Notes under the pieces: model-generated
What the model was told of the DNA's origin: nothing
The model's input: the letters and a program-made list of their open reading frames with translations, nothing else
The model's database searches: none
NCBI GenBank assembly: GCA_035293945.1
Contig: DATGLV010000022.1
Coordinates: 62,001-126,000, forward strand
DNA from: VAZQ01 sp035293945
GTDB taxonomy: Bacteria > Pseudomonadota > Alphaproteobacteria > Rhizobiales > Xanthobacteraceae
Direction: 5' to 3'
Length of the DNA stretch: 64,000 bases
Translations under genes and position numbers: made by a program
Shown here: positions 36,757 through 44,973 of the stretch, in pieces
Position numbering within the stretch: position 1 is the stretch's first letter
Layout of the letters: every line of letters starts with the position of its first letter

Positions 36757-37745
36757 TGAAACCCGTCACGCTCTATAAGCCGGCGACCGTCAAGGAGGCG
36801 ACGCAGATCCTCGCCCATCACGGGCCGGAAGCCTCTGTCTATGCGGGCGGCACGGATATCCTCATCCGCCTCAAGAACCGCCTCAACGCTGCGCCCAAAT
36901 ATCTGGTCGACATCAAGCAGATCGGCGAGCTGAACTTCATCCGCGAGACGGAAGACGGCGGGCTCGCGATCGGGGCCACGACAACGATTGCCAATATCGA
37001 GCAATCCGATCTCGTCAAGCGCAAATACCCGCTCATCACCGAAACCTTCAAGCGCATCTCCTCGCCTGAGCTGCGCAACCAGTCGACCATCGCGGGCGAC
37101 ATCATGCAGGAGGTCTGGTGCCAATACCTGCGCGGCAACTATCCGTGCTGGCGCAATGGCGGCTATATCTGCTACGGGGCGATCGGCGACAACAGCTACT
37201 ATCACAGCGTCATGGGCGGCCGCCTCTGCTTTGCCGTCTATCACGGCGATGCCGCGATCGGCCTGGAGGCTCTCGATGCCGGCGTCAAGATCGCAGCGCC
37301 GTCGGGCGAGCGGCGGATGTCGCTCGAGGCGCTCATTCCGGGCGACGTGATGGTGGACGGCCGCGTGCAATCGCACGTGCTGCACTCCGACGAAATCCTC
37401 ACCGAGATCACGCTGCCGGCGCCGCGTGAAGGATGGGTCGGAACCTTCCAGAAGATCCGGCCGCGTGGGGTCTGGGATTTCGCCATGGCGTCGGTCGCGT
37501 TGAACCTGCATCTGCGCGACGGCACGATCGACGATGCGCGTGTCATTTTCGGCGGCATCGCGGTCAGCCCCTACCGGGAGCATGCGGTCGAAGCCTTCCT
37601 CAAGGGCAAGCGGCTCGACGGCGAGCTGCCGCAGATTGCGGCCGCGCGCGCGCTGGCGGGTGCGGCACCGCTGAAATACAACGAGCACAAGGTCGAGACC
37701 GCGCGCGGGGCGCTGGCATCGGGCCTGTCGGCGCTCGCGGCCTGA
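36756..37745 (+). CDS. FAD subunit of the molybdenum hydroxylase, predicted 4Fe-4S site
   Basis: A 329-residue medium subunit of the CoxM/PaoB type. FAD-binding motifs are present: AGGTDILIRLK near residue 30 and TIAGDI near 111. An insertion carries four Cys (C122, C131, C139 and C158; spacing 8, 7 and 18) comparable with the 4Fe-4S loop of PaoB and HcrB. This suggests an extra iron-sulfur cluster between FAD and an external acceptor. The ATG shares a base with the preceding stop (TGATG). A cytochrome b gene follows after 24 bases. Confidence 0.9.
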   Translation: MKPVTLYKPATVKEATQILAHHGPEASVYAGGTDILIRLKNRLNAAPKYLVDIKQIGELNFIRETEDGGLAIGATTTIANIEQSDLVKRKYPLITETFKRISSPELRNQSTIAGDIMQEVWCQYLRGNYPCWRNGGYICYGAIGDNSYYHSVMGGRLCFAVYHGDAAIGLEALDAGVKIAAPSGERRMSLEALIPGDVMVDGRVQSHVLHSDEILTEITLPAPREGWVGTFQKIRPRGVWDFAMASVALNLHLRDGTIDDARVIFGGIAVSPYREHAVEAFLKGKRLDGELPQIAAARALAGAAPLKYNEHKVETARGALASGLSALAA

Positions 37746-37769
37746 CGATCCGGAATTACGGTTCAAGCA

Positions 37770-38624
37770 ATGACCGTGCAGAGCGAGTCACTTTCATTGC
37801 CGCCCGCCCCGGAGGCAAGGCACTATCCGGCCTTGAGCGGCGCGTTTTTGATCCTGCTCGCGATAGCGCTGGTGGCCGGATCATGGGCGGTCGGCACCGA
37901 GAATTATCCCTATATTCATCGCCGCATTTTCTACCGCTTCCCGTTCGCCACGCTCGATCGGGTCTATCTCATCGCGCTCGCGGTTCTGGCGCTGCACTAT
38001 GCGGCCTATGTGGTGCACTATATTGTTGTCGGCTCGCGTCAGCGAGCAACGGCACCGCCGCCGCTGACCTTCAGCCCCATTAAGTTCGTCATCACCTGGT
38101 TTCTGCTCATTGGGCTTGCGGGCGTGTATGCGGTCGGCGCCTCGATCGCGACACCGGCTTTGTTCGACGAGATTTTCGGTCCGGCCCGCGATACCGCCTT
38201 CCTGCGGGTCTGGAACCACACATATTTCGGCTTTGTGTTGCTGGCCTCGTTGGCGGCTGCAATCGTCTATCTCACCATCGCCAGCGCTCGCGTGCGCGGG
38301 ATCGCCGGGGCATTTCATTGGCTCTTCGAGCTCTTGTCGCTGCGGCGAGGCCATCGCTTTTTCGGCGTACTGAACTGGATTCTGCTGCTCGCGCTTCTGT
38401 CCAATTTCACTACCGGATTCTTCATTCTAGGTAGCGCCCCGCTCGTCTCGTTCCCGCGATTGCCGCTGCATGCCTATGCGCTGGAGAACTGGGCGCGACT
38501 CGCCCACGACGTCGGGACCGCATTCATCGTGGCTTCCTTCTCGGGTCAGATCTACCTGCGCTTGATCCCGGCCAACCAATGGATGCTCAAGACCATGTTC
38601 GCCGGCTACGAAGCGAAGGCCTAG
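37770..38624 (+). CDS. Membrane cytochrome b-like protein
   Basis: A 284-residue integral membrane protein with about five hydrophobic segments (near 22-40, 65-88, 105-128, 150-170 and 198-222). Histidines are placed to bind haem b (H76, H83, H150, H234 and H246). It resembles dihaem cytochrome b subunits that anchor periplasmic dehydrogenases. Immediately downstream of the hydroxylase subunits, it would move electrons from the exported enzyme to the quinone pool. This role is inferred from context; haem content is untested. Confidence 0.75.
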   Translation: MTVQSESLSLPPAPEARHYPALSGAFLILLAIALVAGSWAVGTENYPYIHRRIFYRFPFATLDRVYLIALAVLALHYAAYVVHYIVVGSRQRATAPPPLTFSPIKFVITWFLLIGLAGVYAVGASIATPALFDEIFGPARDTAFLRVWNHTYFGFVLLASLAAAIVYLTIASARVRGIAGAFHWLFELLSLRRGHRFFGVLNWILLLALLSNFTTGFFILGSAPLVSFPRLPLHAYALENWARLAHDVGTAFIVASFSGQIYLRLIPANQWMLKTMFAGYEAKA

Positions 38625-38629
38625 ATCCC

Positions 38630-39319
38630 GTGCAGACCATCAAAGCGGTATTTTTCGAGCCGGTCGGTTGCCTGGCGGAGTTTCGGCGCGACGAGTTCGA
38701 CCGTGCCGCCGAGCTGTTGCGGGCCGATGAAGTCGCGCCGGACGTCTCGGCGAGCCAAGTATATTGGCGGCTTCTTGTCCTGATGCAGCAGCAGCCGCTC
38801 ACCGGCGAAACGGCCGCAAAGCTTAAAGCGCTCGAGCTGAGCGCGGTGGAGCACGCCGACCTCTACGAGGATGTCGCTCCGGCACTCACCTCGCTCAAGT
38901 CCTTCGGCATCGCCGCCTACATCGTCTCGTCGATATCGCAGGCCGCTGCAGCACGCTTTGTCGAACGGCATCAGCTCAAGGATTTGCTCTCCGGCATCGT
39001 GACCCGGGACGACGCGCAGGGCGTCGGCGAGAAAGTGCTGCAGCGCGCGACCGCGCAGGCAGGTCTTGCCGCGTCTGAAATCATGATGCTCGCCGACACC
39101 GCGGAAGCGCTCGCCGCCGCCAAGCAACTCGGCCTCAACGCCATGTTGATGATCAACGACTACGACGAGGGCCGCTCGCTCGCGGAGCGCAATCCAGCCG
39201 GCGGCATTGTCTCGCTCGCCGAATTGCCCGATGCCTTGAAGCTGATTGAGCAGCGCGCCGGCATGCGAGTTGCCGGGCGCACTCCCCGCGCGCCATTCGA
39301 GCTGTTTGATCCAAGCTAG
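38630..39319 (+). CDS. HAD-like protein with altered nucleophile
   Basis: About 229 residues from a GTG at 38630, five bases after the cytochrome gene. An earlier ATG at 38579 lies inside that gene. The HAD pattern is recognisable: motif I VFFEPVGCL, motif II YIVSSIS, a helical cap, then IMMLADTAEAL. The usual nucleophilic Asp of motif I is Glu (E10), and the second Asp of motif IV is missing. Phosphatase chemistry is therefore doubtful. Position suggests an accessory role for the hydroxylase, but this is speculation. Confidence 0.7.
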   Translation: MQTIKAVFFEPVGCLAEFRRDEFDRAAELLRADEVAPDVSASQVYWRLLVLMQQQPLTGETAAKLKALELSAVEHADLYEDVAPALTSLKSFGIAAYIVSSISQAAAARFVERHQLKDLLSGIVTRDDAQGVGEKVLQRATAQAGLAASEIMMLADTAEALAAAKQLGLNAMLMINDYDEGRSLAERNPAGGIVSLAELPDALKLIEQRAGMRVAGRTPRAPFELFDPS

Positions 39320-39398
39320 GGCGGTCGTCCCGGCCGGAGCGAAGCGGAGAGCCGGGACCCATAGCCATCGGCGAAACTGGTAGCGCGTCGCAGTATGG

Positions 39399-39418
39399 GT
39401 CCCTGCTTCCGCAGGGAC
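39399..39418. repeat. REP-like hairpin, copy 2
   Basis: An 8-bp stem GTCCCTGC/GCAGGGAC around TTCC, followed by GACG. A partial second copy (CGCTTTCGCAGGGACGAC) follows at about 39,440-39,460. An inverted CGTCCCGG/CCGGGACC pair lies just upstream (39,330-39,360). It sits between convergent gene ends. Confidence 0.75.
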
Positions 39419-39464
39419 GACTTGTCGCTTAAAGACTCCCGCTTTCGCAGGGACGACCCCTCCC

Positions 39465-39866
39465 TCACTCCGGCTTGAAGTTCATCGCGACGCCATTGAT
39501 GCAATAGCGCTGGTGGGTCGGCGGCGGGCCGTCCGGGAACACATGGCCAAGATGGCTGCCGCAGCGGCTGCAATGCACCTCGGTGCGCACCATCCCGTAG
39601 CTGTTGTCCTCGCTGGTCTCGACTGAGCCGGCGAGCGGATCGTTGAAGCTCGGCCAACCGGTGCCGCTCTCGAATTTCTTGCCCGACACGAACAGCGGCT
39701 GGCCGCAGCCCGCACAGGAGAACGTGCCGCTCCGCTTCTCATAATTCAGCGCACAGCTGCCCGGCGCTTCGGTGCCGTGCGCCCGCATGATGCGGTATTG
39801 CTCGGGCGTGAGCAGGCGGCGCCACTCTTCGTCCGTATGGGTCACCGGATAAGCTTTGCTTTCCAT
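39465..39866 (-). CDS. msrB: Peptide methionine-(R)-S-oxide reductase
   Basis: Repairs the R-epimer of oxidised methionine using thioredoxin. The 133-residue protein has two zinc CxxC pairs (CAGC and CSRC), the FESGTGWPSF motif and the catalytic Cys in RYCINGVAMNF. Length and motifs are canonical. No signal peptide was found, so it is cytoplasmic. A phosphodiesterase gene lies 29 bases further along the plus-strand coordinate on the same strand. Confidence 0.96.
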   Translation of the reverse strand: MESKAYPVTHTDEEWRRLLTPEQYRIMRAHGTEAPGSCALNYEKRSGTFSCAGCGQPLFVSGKKFESGTGWPSFNDPLAGSVETSEDNSYGMVRTEVHCSRCGSHLGHVFPDGPPPTHQRYCINGVAMNFKPE

Positions 39867-39895
39867 CGTGCTGCTCCTTCAAGCTTTCTGGCATC

Positions 39896-40384
39896 CTACA
39901 CATTGAGCTCGATGATTTCCGCATCCATGCGCGCGCCCGCGACCTTCAGGCGGGCAACCGTCACCGGCAGCTTGAATCGGCGCGGACCGGCGCTGCCGGG
40001 ATTGAGAAACAACACCCCGCCTCGAGTCTCGATCAGCGGCTGATGCGAATGACCGAATACCACGGCGGTGAAGCCTGCGTCCTGCGGCGCGAAATCGAGT
40101 TGCGATATGTCGTGCAGCATCAGGAGGCGGCATTGGCCCAGCTCAACAAACTCGTTTTCCGGCAATGCTGCCGCCCAGCTCCCCTTGTCGATATTGCCGC
40201 GCACCACATAGGTGCGCGCTATCCCGGATAGCTCCTTGAGGATATCGGGATCGCCGACATCGCCTGCGTGCACGATGAGATCAGAGCCGGCAAGCGCCGT
40301 CAGTGCTTCCGGGCGCATGAGCCCATGGGTGTCGGAGATAACGCCTACGAGGGTTTCGCGCTCGGGTGTGTTCGCGCCTGGCAT
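39896..40384 (-). CDS. YfcE/MJ0936-type metallophosphodiesterase
   Basis: A 162-residue calcineurin-like phosphodiesterase. Motifs are SDTHG near residue 17, HAGDVGD, VRGNID and a final FGHSHQP, giving a full set of metal ligands. I chose the ATG at 40384; the upstream extension to 40840 is antisense to the next gene and is not coding. The small size and the NPGSAGPRR ending match the YfcE group, which hydrolyses phosphodiester bonds of unknown natural substrates. It may share a transcript with msrB. Confidence 0.88.
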   Translation of the reverse strand: MPGANTPERETLVGVISDTHGLMRPEALTALAGSDLIVHAGDVGDPDILKELSGIARTYVVRGNIDKGSWAAALPENEFVELGQCRLLMLHDISQLDFAPQDAGFTAVVFGHSHQPLIETRGGVLFLNPGSAGPRRFKLPVTVARLKVAGARMDAEIIELNV

Positions 40385-40430
40385 GCGCAAGATAGATAGT
40401 TTGCATAAGGCCGTTGCGCAACCGCGGCAC

Positions 40431-41537
40431 TCAATTCCGTATGTCTTGCAGGAACCATTCGGTCGGAATCTCGCGTCCCAAACCGGCGCATTTGGCAAGC
40501 TCGTAGACCTTGCCGGCGACCGCATAGAACTGCGCCCCCTGCAAGTTGCCGCGCTCCGAATAGGTGATCTGGTCCGCCGATGTGCGGCCTTTGACGCGCC
40601 CCTCCGCCAGATCGGCAAGCGAAACCCGCCGGCCCGCCACCGCGGCTCCATGGGCGCGGCGTGGGCGCCGGCCATCGCCGTGCTTTGGCACTTCCGGGCG
40701 CGCCTCCCAAGCGATGAACTCATCGTCAAGCCCAAGTTCCGGCCGACCCGTAGGCGCGGGGGCATCGCCAAAACGCAGATAAACGTCGACGCGTTTGAGG
40801 CAGTCAGCGTCCGGCTTGCCGCTGCCGCCGATATTGACAATGTGAGCGCCCTTCTCGATCAGCGCGCCATCGATGATCGGCACCGCGGAATCGGTGAGCG
40901 CAGCCACGATATGCGCGCCCTTGTAGATATCCTCCGGACGCTCGCAGACCTGGACCTCGATGTTGTATTTGGCCGCCATCTCGCGCCCGAAAGCTTCGCG
41001 GTTCTCCTTGGTCGGGCTGAATACCTGCAGCTTCTTGATGTTACGCACGCGCGTGAACGCCTGCATGTGGGTGCGTGCCATGCCACCCGACCCGAGCATC
41101 CCGATCACCTCCGCATCCGGGTTGGCCATGTACTTGACCCCGATGCCACCGTCGCCGGCGACGCGCATGTGCTGCAGATGCCCGTCGTTGATGAACGCCA
41201 GGAATTCGCCGTTGCGGATCGACGTGAGCAGGATCAGCCCGCAATAGAGGCCGGGCCGCACGCAATATTTCTCCTGCGTGGTGGCGCCGTTGTACTCGGT
41301 CTCGTAAATGATGTCGGACTTCATGCGGATGGCGAAATAGCCCGCGGTGGATCCGCCCTCCATGGTGCCCCATTGGTAATTCTTGGCCGGATCATCGGTC
41401 GGGATCCGGATGTCGATGCGCGGCCGACACACGGCGGTTCGTGCCGCGAGCGCAAGGTAGGATTCCTCCAGCGCTTCGAGCGTGATCTCCATCGTCAGCA
41501 CCTTGGCGACATCGGCATTGTTGATGATCAAAGTCAT
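40431..41537 (-). CDS. Ornithine cyclodeaminase / mu-crystallin family protein
   Basis: A 368-residue NAD(P)-dependent family member. A Rossmann motif GMLGSGGMARTH lies near residue 146. N-terminal substrate residues in RMKSDI and the ALTDSAVPIID segment are typical. The long form resembles proteins annotated as tyramine oxidase subunit B or as ectoine-catabolic EutC homologues. The family reduces imines or deaminates amino acids. Creatinase-like hydrolases lie 2-5 kb away, which keeps an amidine or ectoine-type catabolic role open but does not establish it. Confidence 0.82.
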   Translation of the reverse strand: MTLIINNADVAKVLTMEITLEALEESYLALAARTAVCRPRIDIRIPTDDPAKNYQWGTMEGGSTAGYFAIRMKSDIIYETEYNGATTQEKYCVRPGLYCGLILLTSIRNGEFLAFINDGHLQHMRVAGDGGIGVKYMANPDAEVIGMLGSGGMARTHMQAFTRVRNIKKLQVFSPTKENREAFGREMAAKYNIEVQVCERPEDIYKGAHIVAALTDSAVPIIDGALIEKGAHIVNIGGSGKPDADCLKRVDVYLRFGDAPAPTGRPELGLDDEFIAWEARPEVPKHGDGRRPRRAHGAAVAGRRVSLADLAEGRVKGRTSADQITYSERGNLQGAQFYAVAGKVYELAKCAGLGREIPTEWFLQDIRN

Positions 41538-41551
41538 TGTACCGGTCCTCA

Positions 41552-41660
41552 GTAGGGTGGGCTAAGGCGCGTCAGCGCCGAGCCCACGGTCCGCGTGGGC
41601 GCGCGCGGATCATCGTCGTGTCAAAATAGTTACGCCCCGGCCGCGCTTCGCCCACCCTAC
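41552..41660. repeat. Intergenic inverted repeat GTAGGGTGGGC
   Basis: GTAGGGTGGGC (41552-41562) and its reverse complement (41650-41660) bracket a GC-rich internal sequence with a further AGCCCACG/CGTGGGCG pair. The CCCACCCT motif recurs at about 41,693-41,700. This type of dispersed palindromic repeat is common in Bradyrhizobiaceae. Confidence 0.7.
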
Positions 41661-41754
41661 AGGCTAAGACGCCAGGTAGGCAAAGCCTGTTGCCCACCCT
41701 CCAAACTTGCCGACGCTCCAGCCGACATGCCACTATCGGCCTTGGAGAACACGG

Positions 41755-42711
41755 ATGTCCTTGCTCCTCAGATGCCTGATCGCGGCTTTGCTCGTTCTGC
41801 CGGGCGGGAGCGCCTTTGCGCTCGATCAGGTGCGGCTCGGCAAGGCGGTCCCCAATTCATTTGCCTTCGGGGCGGCCGACGTCGGCATCCAGGCCGGGAT
41901 CTTCGCGCAGGAAGGAATCGACCTGCAGATCCTGAGCTTCCAGGGCGACGCACGCATCCAGCAGGCGCTTACCGCCGGTGGCATCGACGTTGCGGTGGGC
42001 TCCGGCCCGGGGCTCGGCTTCCGCGCCAAGGGCGTGCCGGCGATCGGAGTCGCCGCCATGTACGGGCCGCCGAGCAACCTTTCACTCACGGTGCTCGCCA
42101 ATTCCCCGATCAAGACCATCGCCGACCTCAAAGGCAAACGCATCGGCGTCACCACCCAGGGCTCCCTCACCGACTGGCTGACGCGCGAATTGTCGCGCCA
42201 GCAGGGCTGGGGCAGCGACGGCATTCAGGTCGTGGCGCTCGGTGCCGCACAGGCGCGGCTCGCCGCCATGGGGCGGGGCGAGCTCGACGGCGAGGTGATC
42301 GAATCAGGGACAGGCTTCGAGCTGGAGGAGCAGGGCAAGGGGCGCAACGTGCTTTTATTCGGCGATATCGCCAAGCATTTCTATACCCACGTGATCTACG
42401 CAACCGACGCAATGATCGAGAAGCGTCCGGACGTGCTGCGGCGCTTTCTGCGCGGGTGGTTCAAGACGATCGCCTTCATGCGCGCCAACAAGGACTTCAC
42501 CGTCAAATCGGAAGCCAAGACCATCGACGTGCGGGAAAGCGTCGCATCGAAAATCTACGACACGCAGATGAAAGATTTCTCGAGCGATGGCGCCTGGGAC
42601 CCGGCGTCCATCGACGTCATCCGCAATTCGCTCAAGGATCTGGGCATCCTCGATACCGTGCCGGATGCGAAGTCGATCTACAATGACAAGTTCGTGCCGG
42701 TGAAGTTCTGA
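41755..42711 (+). CDS. ABC-type substrate-binding protein (NMT1/SsuA-like)
   Basis: A 318-residue exported binding protein. From the ATG at 41755 it has a signal peptide (MSLLLRCLIAALLVLPGG, cleaved near AFA). The NMT1-like pattern follows: GIQAGIFAQEGIDLQIL, QALTAGGIDVAVGSG and LKGKRIGVTTQGS. This family binds aromatic sulfonates, taurine, pyrimidines or similar compounds. An in-frame ATG at 41707 lacks an export signal. No ABC permease or ATPase adjoins it; a Bug protein follows after two bases, which suggests coexpression. Confidence 0.87.
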   Translation: MSLLLRCLIAALLVLPGGSAFALDQVRLGKAVPNSFAFGAADVGIQAGIFAQEGIDLQILSFQGDARIQQALTAGGIDVAVGSGPGLGFRAKGVPAIGVAAMYGPPSNLSLTVLANSPIKTIADLKGKRIGVTTQGSLTDWLTRELSRQQGWGSDGIQVVALGAAQARLAAMGRGELDGEVIESGTGFELEEQGKGRNVLLFGDIAKHFYTHVIYATDAMIEKRPDVLRRFLRGWFKTIAFMRANKDFTVKSEAKTIDVRESVASKIYDTQMKDFSSDGAWDPASIDVIRNSLKDLGILDTVPDAKSIYNDKFVPVKF

Positions 42712-42713
42712 TA

Positions 42714-43694
42714 ATGCGCCGCGCAATCCTTTGTGCCATCGCGATCGCCCTCCCCTTCTGGGATGCCGCAAGCGCAATTGCGCAGGATTGGCCGACGCGG
42801 CCAGTAACCTTGGTGGTTCCGTTCGCTGCGGGCGGCTCGGTCGACGTAATGGGCCGCATCCTGTCAGCGCGACTCGGCGAAGTATTGGGCCAGCAGGTGA
42901 TCGTCGAGAATGTGGGCGGCGCCGGCGGCATGTTGGGGAGCCTGCGCGTCGCCAAGGCAGCGCCGGACGGCTACGAGTTCGTGCTCGGCATTGCCGGAAC
43001 CCATGCGCAGAACCAGACGCTCTACAAACATCCGCTTTACAATGCGGCAACCGACTTCGCTCCGGTCGAGCTGATCGCCGAGCAACCCACCGTGCTCACC
43101 ACCCGCAAGGATTTGGCCCCCGATAACCTGCAGCAATTCATCGCTTACTCGAAAGCGAACCAGGCGAAGATGCAATTCGGCTCGGCCGGTGCCGGCTCGG
43201 CTAACCATCTGGCCTGCGTGCTGCTCAACGCCGCCATGGGGGTCAACGTCACGCACGTTCCGTTCCGCGGCGGTGGCCCCGCCATGCAAGAGCTGCTTGC
43301 CGGCCGTATCGATTACATGTGCAACATCGTCACCAACGCGCTGCCGCAGATCGAAGCCAGGATGGTGAAGCCGATCGCGCTCTTGTCGACCAGGCGGTCG
43401 CCCGCGCTGCCAGGCGTCGCCAGCGCGGCCGAGCAGGGGCTCCCGGATCTCGATGCCTCGACCTGGTATGCGGCGTTTTTGCCCAAAGGCACGCCGCAGC
43501 CGACCGTGCAGAAGCTGAACGCGGCGATCGAGGCTACCGTGAACACGCCCGCCGTGCAGGAGCGGCTCAAGGAGATTGGTGCCGATCTGGTTGCGCCGGA
43601 GCGCCGGTCGCCGGAATATCTCGCCAAATTCGTGGCCAGCGAGATCGCCCGCTGGGCCGGCCCGATCAAGGCCAGCGGCGTCAGCATGGATTAG
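42714..43694 (+). CDS. TctC/Bug-type solute-binding protein 3
   Basis: A 326-residue periplasmic binding protein. Signal peptide residues 1-22 end ASAIAQ, then DWPTRPVTLVVPFAAGGSVD, VENVGGAGG and KAAPDGYEF follow as in other Bug proteins. The ATG is two bases after the previous stop, so it is coexpressed with another type of binding protein. No TctAB adjoins it. A creatinase-like gene follows after a short palindromic repeat. Confidence 0.92.
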   Translation: MRRAILCAIAIALPFWDAASAIAQDWPTRPVTLVVPFAAGGSVDVMGRILSARLGEVLGQQVIVENVGGAGGMLGSLRVAKAAPDGYEFVLGIAGTHAQNQTLYKHPLYNAATDFAPVELIAEQPTVLTTRKDLAPDNLQQFIAYSKANQAKMQFGSAGAGSANHLACVLLNAAMGVNVTHVPFRGGGPAMQELLAGRIDYMCNIVTNALPQIEARMVKPIALLSTRRSPALPGVASAAEQGLPDLDASTWYAAFLPKGTPQPTVQKLNAAIEATVNTPAVQERLKEIGADLVAPERRSPEYLAKFVASEIARWAGPIKASGVSMD

Positions 43695-43765
43695 CGCATG
43701 TTCCGACAAAAGCTTGCACCGGACGTGATCGGGCCTGGAGCCCGGCTTTCCGAACAGAACATGCG
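43695..43765. repeat. Palindromic repeat CGCATGTTC/GAACATGCG
   Basis: Nine-base perfect arms (43695-43703 and 43757-43765) bracket an imperfect hairpin containing AAAGCTTGCACCGG and CCCGGCTTTCCG. The same family occurs at 44878-44926, and both copies lie directly upstream of a creatinase-like gene. Confidence 0.7.
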
Positions 43766-43774
43766 TCAGCGCTC

Positions 43775-44878
43775 ATGACGGGCGCCGGCCTTGCGCAAGA
43801 GCGCCGAAGGCGCCTCGCCACCGCCATGGCGGAGGCCGGGCTCGACGCGGTTCTCGTCTACGGTAACGCTTGGCAGAACGATTATCTGCGCTATGCGACC
43901 GATTTCGGCATTCTCGAAGGGCAAGCGCTGGCGTTCATCCTCCGGAACGGCGAGGTCACGCTCTATCTCGACAGCCCGCTCGAAGTCGACCGCGCCGAGG
44001 TCGATTGCCGCGATATCGAGGTGATCCATGCACCGGATCTGGTCGCGGAGGTCGATACCGCACTCGAGCGCTTCCGCAATCAGCGGATCGGAGCGGCGCC
44101 GCATCGTCTCATCCCACGCCGGATCGCCGCCCGCCGCAATGAACTGCAGCTCAGTGACCAAACAGCGCTGCTCGATCGCCTATTGATGGGCAAGCTCGAT
44201 GCCGAGGTCGATGCGATCCGCCGTGCCGCGCAGCTCGCCGATTCAGGCTACGCGGTATTCCGGCAAGCGGCGCGGCCCGGTCGCGCCGATTATGAGCTCA
44301 TTGCCGAGATCGAGGCGTTCTACCGCGCCAGCGGCGTCGACGACAATTTCCAGATCATCGGCGTCGGCGGACCGGAGGTGCGCGGCATGGCGCCACCCAG
44401 CGGCAAGCGTCTCAAGCACGGCGACATGGTGACGACCGAGCTCACGCCCTGTGTGGAGGGCTACTATGCGCAGATCTGCCGCACCTTGGTGGTGGGCGAT
44501 CCGAATGCCGATCAGATCAAGGCCTTCGCGCTCTACCGTGAAGCCATGGAAGCCGGCATCGCGACGGTGCGCGCGGGCATCACCGCCGCCGATATTGCGC
44601 GCGCGGAGAACGAAGTTTTCCGCCGGCATGGACTCGGCGACTACGTTACCGACCAATATACGCGTGTGCGCGGCCATGGGGTCGGGTTGTTCGCCGATTC
44701 GAAGCCTCACATCCTGGAGGATGTCACCACCCGGATCGATTCCTGCATGACGTTGATCGTGCATCCCAACACCTATCATCCGGTGGTGGGCTACATGGTG
44801 CTGGGTGACGTTGTGGTGGCAACGCCGCAAGGCTGCGAAGTGCTGACCGAAACTCCGCGCGAATTGTTCAGCGTGTAG
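43775..44878 (+). CDS. Creatinase-like M24 family hydrolase
   Basis: A 367-residue protein with a creatinase N-terminal domain (about 8-135) and a pita-bread C-terminal domain (about 140-365). Of the five M24 metal ligands only H301 (GHGVG) is retained. The first Asp is E222, the second is Q233, and the two late Glu positions are H330 and G344. Creatinase also works without metal and has Glu at the first position. A metal-free amidinohydrolase, or an ectoine hydrolase-type enzyme, is therefore more likely than a peptidase. The ATG at 43775 excludes an upstream frame inside tctC. Confidence 0.82.
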   Translation: MTGAGLAQERRRRLATAMAEAGLDAVLVYGNAWQNDYLRYATDFGILEGQALAFILRNGEVTLYLDSPLEVDRAEVDCRDIEVIHAPDLVAEVDTALERFRNQRIGAAPHRLIPRRIAARRNELQLSDQTALLDRLLMGKLDAEVDAIRRAAQLADSGYAVFRQAARPGRADYELIAEIEAFYRASGVDDNFQIIGVGGPEVRGMAPPSGKRLKHGDMVTTELTPCVEGYYAQICRTLVVGDPNADQIKAFALYREAMEAGIATVRAGITAADIARAENEVFRRHGLGDYVTDQYTRVRGHGVGLFADSKPHILEDVTTRIDSCMTLIVHPNTYHPVVGYMVLGDVVVATPQGCEVLTETPRELFSV

Positions 44879-44926
44879 CGCATGTCCCGGAAAAGTCGAA
44901 GCCGGGTTTCCGATGAGAGCATGCGC
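44878..44926. repeat. Palindromic repeat GCGCATG/CATGCGC
   Basis: Arms 44878-44884 and 44920-44926 bracket TCCCGGAAAAGTC and GGGTTTCCGA. It is a shorter relative of the repeat at 43695. It begins at the last base of the upstream stop codon. Confidence 0.65.
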
Positions 44927-44973
44927 AAACGCAAAAAGAGCGGATTGGATTACGCCCTGAGGGAAGGCAGTCG

